In this document: positions 34,861 through 44,690 of the stretch, in pieces
Layout: every line of letters starts with the position of its first letter
Position numbering within the stretch: position 1 is the stretch's first letter
NCBI RefSeq assembly: GCF_000424665.1
Contig: NZ_AUKI01000003.1
Span: 28,191-92,190, forward strand
DNA length: 64,000 nt
Direction of reading: 5' to 3'
Origin: Salinimicrobium terrae DSM 17865
Lineage (GTDB): Bacteria; Bacteroidota; Bacteroidia; Flavobacteriales; Flavobacteriaceae
Notes under the pieces: generated by a model
What the model saw: only the letters and a program-made list of their open reading frames with translations
What the model was told of the DNA's origin: nothing
Database searches by the model: none
Made by a program: the position numbers and the translations under genes

Positions 34861-36117
34861 ATGGAAAGCATTCAGGCAATAAAACAACGTTATGGCATTC
34901 TGGGGAATGACCAGAAACTTAACAGGGCCGTTGAGAAGGCCATGCAGGTCGCTCCGACAGATATTTCTGTACTTGTAACCGGCGAAAGTGGTGTGGGAAA
35001 GGAAAGTATTCCCAAGATCATACATGCGCTCTCCCATCGCAAACACGGTAAATACATTGCCGTTAACTGTGGGGCTATCCCCGAAGGCACAATTGACAGC
35101 GAATTATTTGGCCATGAAAAAGGTGCTTTTACAGGTGCCACACAATCCCGGAACGGATATTTTGAAGTCGCCGATGGCGGAACCATTTTTCTTGATGAAG
35201 TGGGGGAATTACCTTTAACCACTCAGGTACGTCTTCTTCGGGTTTTAGAAAATGGAGAGTTTATTAAAGTAGGCTCTTCAAAAGTGCAAAAAACAAACGT
35301 TCGTATAGTAGCTGCAACCAACCTAAATATGGCCGAGGCCATTAAAAAAGAAAAATTCAGAGAAGATCTTTATTACAGGCTTAGTACCGTGGAGATTTAT
35401 CTGCCCCCGCTGCGCGATCGTAAAGACGATATCCACCTGCTCTTTAGAAAATTTGCAGCCGATTTTGCTCTTAAGTACAAAATGCCTACCATCCGTCTGG
35501 ATGATGATGCCGTAGTCTTGTTACAAAAATACCGTTGGAATGGTAACGTGAGGCAGCTAAGGAATCTGGCCGAGCAAATCTCGGTCCTGGAACAGGAAAG
35601 AAGCATAGACGTCGAAAAACTTAAAGAATACCTTCCCGGCCATGGCAGTAATTTACCTGCCGTTATTGAGGAGAAGAAAAAAGAAAGTGACTTCAGCAAC
35701 GAGCGGGAAATTCTTTACAAGGTTCTATTTGACATGAAAAGCGACCTTAATGATCTTAAAAAGCTCACTTTGGAGCTCATGGATAGTGACGGTCATAAAA
35801 ACGTGAAGGAGGAAAACGAGAGTCTTATTAAAAAGATCTACGGAAATAATGATGAAGAAGATGTCATTCCTGAAGAAATAACAGAGGAGGAACTGGAAGT
35901 TCTTCAAATTCCGCAGCAAAACACGCCCGATAAACTTGATAAATATTATTTTGCTGAAGAAATTGAGGAGGAGGAGACGCTTTCCCTTCAGGATAAAGAG
36001 TTGGAGCTAATCAAGAAATCTTTGGAGCGCCATAATGGAAAAAGGAAGGCAGCGGCCGAAGAGCTAGGCATAAGCGAGCGCACACTGTACCGAAAGATCA
36101 AACAATACGACCTTTGA
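34861..36117 (+). CDS. Sigma-54-dependent transcriptional activator
   Basis: 418 residues from the ATG at 34861. The AAA+ domain starts almost at the N-terminus: Walker A GESGVGKE (41-48), the sigma-54 contact loop GAFTGA (88-93), Walker B TIFLDEVGE (108-116) and an R-finger region DLYYRLSTVEIYLPPLRDR. An acidic linker (about 265-375) precedes the Fis-type helix-turn-helix RKAAAEELGISERTLYRKI (395-413). There is no receiver or GAF domain, so activity must be set by a partner or by its level. It lies upstream of lptE, secG and groESL on the same strand and is conserved there in Flavobacteria as I recall. Confidence 0.9.
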   Translation: MESIQAIKQRYGILGNDQKLNRAVEKAMQVAPTDISVLVTGESGVGKESIPKIIHALSHRKHGKYIAVNCGAIPEGTIDSELFGHEKGAFTGATQSRNGYFEVADGGTIFLDEVGELPLTTQVRLLRVLENGEFIKVGSSKVQKTNVRIVAATNLNMAEAIKKEKFREDLYYRLSTVEIYLPPLRDRKDDIHLLFRKFAADFALKYKMPTIRLDDDAVVLLQKYRWNGNVRQLRNLAEQISVLEQERSIDVEKLKEYLPGHGSNLPAVIEEKKKESDFSNEREILYKVLFDMKSDLNDLKKLTLELMDSDGHKNVKEENESLIKKIYGNNDEEDVIPEEITEEELEVLQIPQQNTPDKLDKYYFAEEIEEEETLSLQDKELELIKKSLERHNGKRKAAAEELGISERTLYRKIKQYDL

Positions 36118-36146
36118 AAAATGTCATTTTTGACACCCAATATTAT

Positions 36147-36653
36147 ATGAAAAAAATACAACTGCTGTTTGTTTCCCTGCTCCTGTTAAGTTTTAATTCC
36201 TGTGGTATCTATTCATTTTCGGGGGCCGATGTCGGTAATGCCGAAACTTTTCAGGTGAATTATTTCCAGAATTCCGCACCTTTAGTAGAACCCGGTATTG
36301 ATCGCACTTTTACTTTACAGCTCCAGGATCTTATTCAAAGTCAAACCAACCTTAACCTGACAAATGAAAATGGCGATCTGGTTTATGAAGGAGAAATTGT
36401 GGATTACTATGATGCCCCAATGAGTGCCACGGCCGAGAGCACGGCAGCTCAAAACAGGTTGACTATTGTGGTAAATCTTAGGTTCTATAATACATTGGAT
36501 CCCGAAAAAGACATTTTAGACAGGCGTTTCTCCTTTTACTATGACTATCCTGCCAATGTTCAGCTAACAGGTGCAATTTTGGCTACAGCATTAGAGGAGA
36601 TCTTTACACGTATCACCCAAGATATTTTTAACGCTACCCTGGCAAACTGGTAA
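36147..36653 (+). CDS. lptE: LPS-assembly lipoprotein LptE
   Basis: 168 residues from the ATG at 36147: signal peptide MKKIQLLFVSLLLLSFNSC with lipobox FNSC, then CGIYSFSGADVGNAETFQV, the start typical of Bacteroidota LptE. LptE plugs the LptD barrel and helps place LPS in the outer membrane. The longer frame from 36114 adds 11 residues before the signal peptide and is rejected. Its stop overlaps the next ATG (TAATG), so the two are translationally coupled. Confidence 0.88.
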   Translation: MKKIQLLFVSLLLLSFNSCGIYSFSGADVGNAETFQVNYFQNSAPLVEPGIDRTFTLQLQDLIQSQTNLNLTNENGDLVYEGEIVDYYDAPMSATAESTAAQNRLTIVVNLRFYNTLDPEKDILDRRFSFYYDYPANVQLTGAILATALEEIFTRITQDIFNATLANW

Positions 36654-37501
36654 TGAAACAGGAGGAAGTAACATCAATTATTAAGAAGCCTACTGCCATC
36701 TCTTTTGAGCAGACAAAAGCTCTGCGAGAGATTTTGCAAAAATACCCCTACTTCCAGGCCGCCCGGGCAGTTCGCTTAAAAGGTCTTAAAAATGTAAATA
36801 GCCTGCATTACAATAAAGAACTAAAGGTAGCGGCTGCCCACACGGCAGATCGAGGAGTACTTTTTGATTTTATTACTTCCTCGGAATTTAATCAAAATGA
36901 GATTGCTGATTCCATCAAAAAACAGGAGCAACAACAGAAGGATCTTGAAACCCGGAAGCCGGCAGAAGGCATCCAAGAAGATGAAAATCTTTCTCTCGAC
37001 AAAGCTTTAAAGATGAAGGTGAAGGAATCTGAACAGGTTTTTGATCCGGAACTTTTCAGCAGAAGAGAGGCAGATAAAAGATCTTCGGCTGAAGATAATT
37101 CCCTGGAAATAGGAAAACCTCTCTCCTTTAACCGCAACGAAAATCACTCTTTTTCGGAATGGTTAAAACTGGCTTCAGCAAAACCGATTAACAGGGAAGG
37201 ATTAACTTCAGAAGAACAGGAAGTAAAGAGCAGAAAGTTTGAACTTATAGAAGAATTTATTTCAAAGAATCCAAGAATTACCCCCTCAAAAACTGCAAAA
37301 AAAGCCGACCTCGCCGAAGATGGTCTCACAGCACCAGAATCCCTTATGACAGAGACCTTAGCGCGAGTTTATCTGGAACAAAAAAACTATAAAAAAGCCG
37401 TACAGGCATATAAAATTTTAATTTTGAAAAATCCGGAAAAAAGTGGTTTCTTTGCAGACCAAATTCGGGCAATCGAAAAATTACAGGAAAATAATAGTTA
37501 A
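36653..37501 (+). CDS. Conserved hypothetical protein between lptE and secG
   Basis: A 282-residue cytoplasmic protein, highly charged. The N-terminal 80 residues (LREILQKYPYFQAARAVRLKGLKN, in two parts) are helical; a Lys/Glu-rich linker follows; the C-terminal 50 residues (LARVYLEQKNYKKAVQAYKIL) form a tetratricopeptide-like helical hairpin. I recall the gene being conserved in this position in Flavobacteria, but no function is known to me. Its start is coupled to the lptE stop and secG follows five bases after its stop. Confidence 0.75.
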   Translation: MKQEEVTSIIKKPTAISFEQTKALREILQKYPYFQAARAVRLKGLKNVNSLHYNKELKVAAAHTADRGVLFDFITSSEFNQNEIADSIKKQEQQQKDLETRKPAEGIQEDENLSLDKALKMKVKESEQVFDPELFSRREADKRSSAEDNSLEIGKPLSFNRNENHSFSEWLKLASAKPINREGLTSEEQEVKSRKFELIEEFISKNPRITPSKTAKKADLAEDGLTAPESLMTETLARVYLEQKNYKKAVQAYKILILKNPEKSGFFADQIRAIEKLQENNS

Positions 37502-37506
37502 GCATA

Positions 37507-37845
37507 ATGAGCACGTTTACAATCTTTTTGACGCTAATAATTATAGTTGCGTTTTTGCTGGTAGTAGTTATCATGGTACAAAATCCTAAGGGTGGTGGTT
37601 TATCATCTTCCTTTGGCGGTGGTGCAAATCAAATTGGGGGTGTTCAAAAAACTTCCGATTTTCTTGACAAGAGTACCTGGACACTGGCTACCCTGCTTTT
37701 AGTGTTAATTCTTCTTTCAAATGTCACTATTATGGATAACACCGGTGTTGGAGAATCCAGGATCATGGGAAGTGATCCCGAAGTAGAAACTAACATTCCC
37801 GCTCCTATTGAACCTCCTGTGACAAGTCCGGGAGAGCAAAACTAA
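37507..37845 (+). CDS. secG: Preprotein translocase subunit SecG
   Basis: A 112-residue protein with two transmembrane helices (about 3-24 and 56-76), separated by the conserved VQNPKGGGLSSSFGGG loop (about 24-39) of SecG. The C-terminal 35 residues are acidic and proline-rich, longer than in E. coli, as is usual in Bacteroidota. It is the auxiliary subunit of the SecYEG channel. An intrinsic terminator follows 21 bases later. Confidence 0.93.
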   Translation: MSTFTIFLTLIIIVAFLLVVVIMVQNPKGGGLSSSFGGGANQIGGVQKTSDFLDKSTWTLATLLLVLILLSNVTIMDNTGVGESRIMGSDPEVETNIPAPIEPPVTSPGEQN

Positions 37846-37866
37846 AATAAAACACTTCTTTATATA

Positions 37867-37900
37867 AATGCCAGCTTATGACAAGCTGGCATTTTTTTTT
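37867..37900 (+). terminator. Intrinsic terminator after secG
   Basis: An 11-bp perfect stem AATGCCAGCTT (37867-37877) / AAGCTGGCATT (37883-37893), five-base loop and a T-run. It separates the lptE-secG unit from groESL. Confidence 0.92.
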
Positions 37901-37923
37901 GCCTTTTGTCAGCATTTATGGAC

Positions 37924-37938
37924 TGGCACAATTTTCGT
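37924..37938 (+). promoter_or_regulatory. Sigma-54-like element upstream of groES
   Basis: TGGCACAATTTTCGT has the GG and a G exactly twelve positions apart as in -24/-12 promoters, with the final C of the -12 GC replaced by T. It lies 50 bases before the groES ATG. No good TTG-n19-TAnnTTTG alternative is seen. Confidence 0.35.
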
Positions 37939-37988
37939 CTTTATGGCAATTCAATTAAAAGAATAATTAACTAAAATACATTTGTAAA

Positions 37989-38264
37989 ATGGCACTAAAC
38001 ATTAAACCTCTTTCAGACAGAGTACTTGTTGAGCCTGCCGCAGCCGAAACTCAGACTGCATCAGGTATTTACATTCCCGAAACCGCAAAAGAAAAACCGC
38101 AAAAAGGTACTGTAGTAGCCGTTGGTGGTGGTAAAAAAGATCACGACATGACCGTTAAGGTTGGTGACAGCGTGCTTTACGGAAAATATGCAGGTACCGA
38201 ACTCAAACTGGAAGGTAAAGATTACCTTATTATGAGAGAGGAAGATATTCTTGCCGTAGTATAA
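37989..38264 (+). CDS. groES: Co-chaperonin GroES
   Basis: A 91-residue co-chaperonin. The N-terminal [12 protein letters not shown], the mobile loop around [15 protein letters not shown] (18-32) that contacts GroEL, and the C-terminal [14 protein letters not shown] are all standard. It caps the GroEL ring in the cytoplasm. It forms a unit with groEL 103 bases downstream. Confidence 0.97.
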   Translation: MALNIKPLSDRVLVEPAAAETQTASGIYIPETAKEKPQKGTVVAVGGGKKDHDMTVKVGDSVLYGKYAGTELKLEGKDYLIMREEDILAVV

Positions 38265-38277
38265 TTACTATGGTTGC

Positions 38278-38304
38278 ACCGCCACCATCTTTCCGGCGGT
38301 TTTT
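38278..38304 (+). terminator. Weak hairpin with T-run between groES and groEL
   Basis: ACCGCC (38278-38283) pairs with GGCGGT (38295-38300) and TTTT follows. It could attenuate groEL transcription or stabilise a processed groES mRNA. Confidence 0.5.
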
Positions 38305-38331
38305 AACCTCATTAATTTTTTGAAAACATAA

Positions 38332-40008
<1,677 letters not shown>

Positions 40009-40011
40009 TTT

Positions 40012-40048
40012 TTTAGAGACTAGATTTTAGAACCTAGAGTTTAGACTC
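40012..40048 (+). repeat. 14-bp degenerate tandem repeat after groEL
   Basis: The unit TTTAGA-nnn-TAGA-n begins at 40012, 40026 and 40040 (the third copy is partial), between the groEL stop and its terminator. Confidence 0.75.
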
Positions 40049-40059
40049 TTATTGAATAG

Positions 40060-40089
40060 AACCCGCTTCATTGCTGAAGCGGGTTTTTT
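40060..40089 (+). terminator. Intrinsic terminator after groEL
   Basis: An 11-bp perfect stem AACCCGCTTCA (40060-40070) / TGAAGCGGGTT (40075-40085), loop TTGC, then a T-run. Confidence 0.93.
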
Positions 40090-40174
40090 ATTTTCATTTT
40101 TCTGTAACAAAAGATCCGGTTAAAAGTCTATAGCTTATTCATTTAAAAAATAAAACACTAAACATCGAAATTTT

Positions 40175-40843
40175 ATGAAAACAAAAAATTTATTTTTAGC
40201 TGTTCTGATGCTATTCACGACTTTTACTGCAGCTTTAGCTCAGAATTCAAATTTCGGGATAAAAGCCGGAGCGAATTACTCTACCCTCTCCGGAAACACA
40301 GGAGGTGAAACTAATTATTTGCCAGGATTTCATGCAGGCTTTACCTCTGAATTCCGGCTGTCTCCCATCTTTTCATTACAACCCGAATTGCTCTACTCTC
40401 TTGTAGGCATTCAAGTGGAGTATGATTATAGTATAGGAGAGGCCACTTTTTCTTCCGATCAGAAGATAAAACTGGGATACATCCACCTGCCGGTTATGGT
40501 GAAGTACTTTGTCCTTCCTTCAATTTCCTTACAAGCCGGACCTCAAATTGGCTACCTTGCCAGTGCCAAAAATGTATACGAATCGGCATCTACTTTTCCT
40601 GGAGAACCGGAAATGAGAGAATCAGGAACAGAGGACATTAAGGACCAGTTAAAGGAGATATCTTTAGGACTAAACTTCGGTCTGGGATATGAATTCCAAA
40701 ATAACCTTTTCCTTCAGGCCCGATATCACGTGGGGTTATCAGATATCAGTGACTATGACCAGGAAATGGAGGAAGATTTCGAAGGAGAATTGGATAAGAT
40801 TAAAAATTCAGGTTTTCAGGTTTCCCTTGGATATAAATTCTGA
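40175..40843 (+). CDS. Outer-membrane beta-barrel protein (PorT-like domain)
   Basis: A 222-residue protein with signal peptide MKTKNLFLAVLMLFTTFTAALAQ and an eight-strand barrel pattern: NFGIKAGANYSTLSG (24-38), FHAGFTSEFRLSPIFSLQPELLYS, IHLPVMVKYFVLPSISLQAGPQIGYL and the terminal FQVSLGYKF. This is the common outer-membrane beta-barrel family of Bacteroidota that includes PorT. No specific role can be given. It is monocistronic with its own terminator. Confidence 0.85.
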   Translation: MKTKNLFLAVLMLFTTFTAALAQNSNFGIKAGANYSTLSGNTGGETNYLPGFHAGFTSEFRLSPIFSLQPELLYSLVGIQVEYDYSIGEATFSSDQKIKLGYIHLPVMVKYFVLPSISLQAGPQIGYLASAKNVYESASTFPGEPEMRESGTEDIKDQLKEISLGLNFGLGYEFQNNLFLQARYHVGLSDISDYDQEMEEDFEGELDKIKNSGFQVSLGYKF

Positions 40844-40900
40844 TTGTAATGTTCCTGAATATCTTATACTGAAAAAGGTTGCCGGGCAGTTATAAAACTT

Positions 40901-40941
40901 AAAGATGTTTCAAAAATGCCATTTTTAAAACATCTTTTTTT
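40901..40941 (+). terminator. Intrinsic terminator of the barrel gene
   Basis: AAAGATGTTT (40901-40910) pairs with AAACATCTTT (40928-40937), with an inner AAAAAT/ATTTTT extension, and a T-run follows. Confidence 0.85.
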
Positions 40942-40996
40942 GTTATAAATTTCTACTGAAGAAGCTTCAATTTATTGTACTCAAAGCTTTTTTCGC

Positions 40997-41518
40997 CTAG
41001 AGTAAATGTCTTTGGTTATGGTAAATCACCACTCTAAAGGTATCCCTCAGTCGCAGCCTGAGAAATTGTGAAATACTTATCCCGGTTTTAGTGCGGCTAA
41101 GACTTACCTTCTTACTTTTCTTAAGAAGTTCCAGCAATATTTGCTGATCGAGAACAAACCTTTCGATCACTTCTTTCCCTAAATCTTTTCCTATAGGATT
41201 ACTACTCTTTAAAGTTTTCATTTTTTTAAATCCCTCTTTAGGAAGCATGCTTTTAGCAAAATAACCACCCAAAAAACCGCTTTTAAAGAACTCTTCAGCC
41301 GGATACGGTGATGAAGCAATTTGTCTTTCAATTTCAGGAATATAATAGTTCCCATAAAAATTGAGATGTTCGAAACATTCAAGAGAACTCCATGCACCGG
41401 GTGCCGGTCGGTGATTAAGATCTTTGACAGGTCTTTTGTTTAAATCAAGGGCAGCTTCCAAATTAGCTTCATTGCGTTGCATGAGATCACTAATTAATCC
41501 GGCAGATTTTGTTTGCAT
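40997..41518 (-). CDS. DinB-family protein
   Basis: A 173-residue four-helix protein of the DinB/YfiT superfamily. The first helix block APGAWSSLECFEHLNFYGNYY (in two parts, about 59-79) carries a potential metal-binding His (ECFEH), and the C-terminal FRVVIYHNQRHLL has the H-x3-H pair (about H166 and H171), which together form the family's metal site. Many members are thiol-dependent transferases; the substrate here is unknown. It lies 25 bases downstream of the SRPBCC gene and probably shares its transcript. Confidence 0.85.
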   Translation of the reverse strand: MQTKSAGLISDLMQRNEANLEAALDLNKRPVKDLNHRPAPGAWSSLECFEHLNFYGNYYIPEIERQIASSPYPAEEFFKSGFLGGYFAKSMLPKEGFKKMKTLKSSNPIGKDLGKEVIERFVLDQQILLELLKKSKKVSLSRTKTGISISQFLRLRLRDTFRVVIYHNQRHLL

Positions 41519-41543
41519 TTCCGTAGCATAATGAAAAGAAAAA

Positions 41544-41996
41544 TTATTTTTTCATATAATCAAATGCTCCTTTGCGAAGGTTGATACCGTGCTCCATATA
41601 AGCTTTTAAACAGGTCAGGAAATTTACCCAGCCTTCGGTATTTTGACCGTACCATTTTATTCCTTGCTCATTTACCTCCATCTTTCCTTCGGTGATCCTT
41701 ATAAGGGTTTGAGAGTTAGCAATTTTTTCCAGGTTGATCTCTACTGTTGTTTTAAAAGTATCAGATCCATCCCATTCAAAAATGACATTTTCGGGATCTT
41801 TTATTTTCAGAACTTTAACGGGAAAGGAATCGGGAAATTCCGGAAAGATCCAGTCAATGGTCTTCCCTTCTTCCATACTTCCGGAGGCTTGAGAAATAAA
41901 ATAGTTGGTCATTTTCTCCGGCTCAACTATGGCCTCAAAAATGTCCTTACAGGATCTGGCAATTTGAATGCCGGTTTTGATCTCCAGCTGCTCCAT
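41544..41996 (-). CDS. SRPBCC-domain (AHSA1-like) protein
   Basis: 150 residues from the ATG at 41996. The START/SRPBCC helix-grip fold is recognisable: IQIARSCKDIFEAIVEPEKMTNYF (two parts, 10-33), WIFPEFPDSFPVKVL, VIFEWDGSDTFKTTVEI and the C-terminal helix GWVNFLTCLKAYMEHG. The much longer frame reaching 42230 is read-through of the VOC gene on the same strand. One base separates its ATG from the VOC stop. The hydrophobic ligand is unknown. Confidence 0.87.
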   Translation of the reverse strand: MEQLEIKTGIQIARSCKDIFEAIVEPEKMTNYFISQASGSMEEGKTIDWIFPEFPDSFPVKVLKIKDPENVIFEWDGSDTFKTTVEINLEKIANSQTLIRITEGKMEVNEQGIKWYGQNTEGWVNFLTCLKAYMEHGINLRKGAFDYMKK

Positions 41997-41997
41997 A

Positions 41998-42438
41998 TCA
42001 TGTATTACCTTCGGGTTTAGAATAGTTGATGATCCAGGTAACTCCAAATTTATCTGTACACATACCGTAATAACTGCCCCAGAACACATCCCCAATCTGC
42101 ATATTGATCTTTCCTTCTTTACAAAGACTTTCAAACAATATATCGGCTTTCTCTTTACTTTCAGTATTGATGGAGAGGGATACATTATTGCCAAATACAA
42201 CATCGGGGCACCAGCCATCATCACAGTCACTACCCATTAACAGGCACTCTTTCCCAAGGGGCAGGGCAATATGCATGATCTTATTCATCTTATATTCGGG
42301 GATGATCAGCCCTTCATCTGAAGGCATATCCCGAAATCTTCCAATAAAGGAAAATTCACCCCCAAAGATGGATCTATAGAAGTTAAAGGCTTCCTCACAA
42401 TTGCCCGGAAAAGTTAAGTAGGGATTTAATTTTTCCAT
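41998..42438 (-). CDS. VOC-family (PhnB/glyoxalase-like) protein
   Basis: 146 residues from the ATG at 42438 (MEKLNPYLTFPG). It is a vicinal-oxygen-chelate protein of the PhnB-like group: YLTFPGNCEEAFNFYRSIFGGEF (two parts), MHIALPLGKECLLMGSD, then VFWGSYYGMCTDKFGVTWIINY at the C-terminus. These are often annotated as 3-demethylubiquinone methyltransferase-like by mistake; no enzyme activity can be assigned. It heads a VOC-SRPBCC-DinB run. Confidence 0.88.
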   Translation of the reverse strand: MEKLNPYLTFPGNCEEAFNFYRSIFGGEFSFIGRFRDMPSDEGLIIPEYKMNKIMHIALPLGKECLLMGSDCDDGWCPDVVFGNNVSLSINTESKEKADILFESLCKEGKINMQIGDVFWGSYYGMCTDKFGVTWIINYSKPEGNT

Positions 42439-42544
42439 ATTATAATTCATTTCCAAAACTTTACATTCTGTCTAATTTACATGAATATTCCAATTGTTTT
42501 ATTAAAATTTTCAAAAATTAGGAGTAGCTGTGAACTTCTGTAAA

Positions 42545-42573
42545 CAAAAAAGCCATTCTAAAAAGAATGGCTT
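42545..42573 (-). terminator. Intrinsic terminator after clpX
   Basis: A 10-bp stem AAGCCATTCT (42550-42559) / AGAATGGCTT (42564-42573), four-base loop and a T-run on the minus strand. Confidence 0.9.
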
Positions 42574-42595
42574 AAAATTTCATTTTTGACACTGA

Positions 42596-43828
42596 TTAAG
42601 ATACCGCTTTGAGTCTTTTAATACCGGACTTATCAAGTTTCTCTTCGGCATAATCTCTATCCACAACCAATTCTGTAGAATTGCCTTCGGGCATCTCAAA
42701 CATGGCATCGGTAAGTATTGCTTCGCAAAGAGATCTCAATCCACGAGCTCCCAGCTTATATTCTATTGCCTTTTCCACAATAAAATCCAGGGCTTCATCT
42801 GTTATACTAAATTCAATATCATCCATCTCAAATAATTTCTGATATTGTTTAATAATGGCATTTTTAGGTTCTGTAAGAATAGACCTTAGTGTTTTTCTAT
42901 CCAGCGGATTCATATGGGTAAGCACCGGGAGACGTCCAATAATTTCGGGTATCAAACCAAAATCCTTAAGGTCTTTTGGAATTATGTATTTTAATAGATT
43001 TTCACGCTCAACCAAATCATCACTTTTGGAAGCACTAAAACCAACCGCCTGCATATTAAGGCGTTTGCTGATATTTTTCTCGATCCCGTCAAAAGCCCCT
43101 CCTGTGACGAAGAGAATATTTTCGGTATCTACTTCTATAAATTTTTGATCCGGATGTTTACGACCCCCCTTTGGCGGTACATTAACTGTCGTCCCTTCCA
43201 GAAGCTTAAGTAAAGCCTGTTGTACACCTTCTCCGGAAACATCACGTGTTATGGAAGGATTATCGCTTTTACGGGCAATCTTGTCTATTTCATCAATAAA
43301 TACGATCCCGTGTTGAGCTTTTTCCAAATTATAATCGGCTGCCTGTAATAATCGGGTAAGAATACTTTCTACATCTTCTCCAACATACCCGGCTTCGGTC
43401 AACACTGTAGCATCAACAATTGCAAGTGGCACGTTGAGCATTTTGGCAATGGTTTTTGCCATAAGGGTTTTACCTGTACCGGTCTCCCCTACCATTATAA
43501 TATTACTCTTCTGGATCTCAATGTCATCATTGTTCGCCGGTTGCAGTAATCTCTTGTAGTGATTATAAACAGCGACAGAAAGCACTTTTTTGGTGTGCTC
43601 CTGACCAATAACGTATTGGTCCAAAAAGTTTTTGATCGCCTTGGGTTTTCTAAGCTTAAGCTCAGACGAAAGTTCTCCGGAGCTGTCCTGCTTTGATTCT
43701 TCTATAACGATCCCGTGGGCCTGTTCGATACACCGGTCGCAAATGTGAGCGTCCAGCCCGGCGATAAGCAGGTTGGTTTCAGGTTTCTTCCTTCCGCAGA
43801 AGGAACATTCTAATTCTTCTTTTGCCAT
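42596..43828 (-). CDS. clpX: ATP-dependent Clp protease ATP-binding subunit ClpX
   Basis: A 410-residue AAA+ unfoldase. The N-terminal zinc-binding domain has C8, C11, C30 and C33. Walker A is GETGTGKT (about 113-120), Walker [10 protein letters not shown] (about 174-182), and the ClpP-docking loop and GYVGEDVE pore loop (about 147-154) are present. It unfolds tagged proteins and feeds them to ClpP, encoded 53 bases upstream. Confidence 0.97.
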   Translation of the reverse strand: MAKEELECSFCGRKKPETNLLIAGLDAHICDRCIEQAHGIVIEESKQDSSGELSSELKLRKPKAIKNFLDQYVIGQEHTKKVLSVAVYNHYKRLLQPANNDDIEIQKSNIIMVGETGTGKTLMAKTIAKMLNVPLAIVDATVLTEAGYVGEDVESILTRLLQAADYNLEKAQHGIVFIDEIDKIARKSDNPSITRDVSGEGVQQALLKLLEGTTVNVPPKGGRKHPDQKFIEVDTENILFVTGGAFDGIEKNISKRLNMQAVGFSASKSDDLVERENLLKYIIPKDLKDFGLIPEIIGRLPVLTHMNPLDRKTLRSILTEPKNAIIKQYQKLFEMDDIEFSITDEALDFIVEKAIEYKLGARGLRSLCEAILTDAMFEMPEGNSTELVVDRDYAEEKLDKSGIKRLKAVS

Positions 43829-43881
43829 AAATTTTTTCTTGTCGCCTGTTACGGCTTCCCTACATTCTTTAAAAAAGGAAG

Positions 43882-44556
43882 TTACTCCCTAGTTAAAATT
43901 TCATCGATCATTCCGTACTCTAAAGCTTTATCGGCTTTCATCCAGTAATCACGGTCACTATCTTCATGGATCTTCTCATAAGTTTGACCGGTATGTTTTG
44001 CAATGATGTCATACAGTTCCTTTTTAAGGATAAGGATTTCTCGGGCAGTGATCTCAATGTCGCTGGCCTGTCCCTGGGCTCCACCTAAAGGCTGATGGAT
44101 CATTACTCTGGAATGCGGCAAACCGCTCCTTTTTCCTTTTTCCCCTGCACAAAGAAGAACTGCTCCCATAGAAGCGGCCATTCCAGTACAAATTGTCGCA
44201 ACATTAGGCTTGATGAACTGCATGGTATCATAAATACCCAAACCTGCGTAAACGCTTCCTCCCGGAGAATTGATATAAATCTGAATATCTTTTGAAGAGT
44301 CCGTACTTTCTAAAAACAACAATTGTGCCTGGATAATATTGGCTACCTGGTCACTAATGCCTGTTCCTAAAAAGATAATACGATCCATCATTAAGCGGGA
44401 AAAAACATCAAAAATGGCGATGTTCATTTGCCTTTCTTCAATAATGTTCGGGGTCATACCCTGCGGATACATGCTGCTTATTATCTTATCATAATAGTTA
44501 CTATTGATCCCGTGATGACGGGTAGCATATTTTTCAAATTCTTTTGCGTAATCCAT
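43882..44556 (-). CDS. clpP: ATP-dependent Clp protease proteolytic subunit ClpP
   Basis: A 224-residue serine protease with catalytic S129 (GMAASMGA) and H154 ([10 protein letters not shown]), and the aspartate in the C-terminal DSDRDYWM region. The N-terminal extension of about 30 residues is probably processed. It is the tetradecameric chamber that degrades substrates delivered by ClpX. It is separated from tig by a strong terminator, so clpPX is its own unit. Confidence 0.97.
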   Translation of the reverse strand: MDYAKEFEKYATRHHGINSNYYDKIISSMYPQGMTPNIIEERQMNIAIFDVFSRLMMDRIIFLGTGISDQVANIIQAQLLFLESTDSSKDIQIYINSPGGSVYAGLGIYDTMQFIKPNVATICTGMAASMGAVLLCAGEKGKRSGLPHSRVMIHQPLGGAQGQASDIEITAREILILKKELYDIIAKHTGQTYEKIHEDSDRDYWMKADKALEYGMIDEILTRE

Positions 44557-44624
44557 TGAATTCCTGTGTAATTTTTCCGGTTATAAAAGTGGAATTTTTT
44601 ATTTAAAAACTTCCTGTATTATTT

Positions 44625-44663
44625 GCTAAAAAAGGCGTTAGACCAAGTTTAGTCTAACGCCTT
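44625..44663 (-). terminator. Intrinsic terminator after tig
   Basis: A 12-bp stem AAGGCGTTAGAC (44632-44643) / GTCTAACGCCTT (44652-44663), with T-run on the minus strand. Confidence 0.92.
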
Positions 44664-44690
44664 AAAGATAAGTATTAATTTATTAAAGAT

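Noticed and set aside
40040..40046. TTTAGAC half-site behind groEL as another iron operator
   Set aside because: It belongs to the 14-bp tandem repeat, lacks the mirrored arm and is at a gene end.
41997..42230. Extended N-terminus of the SRPBCC protein
   Set aside because: It reads the VOC gene in another frame; the domain begins at the ATG at 41996.
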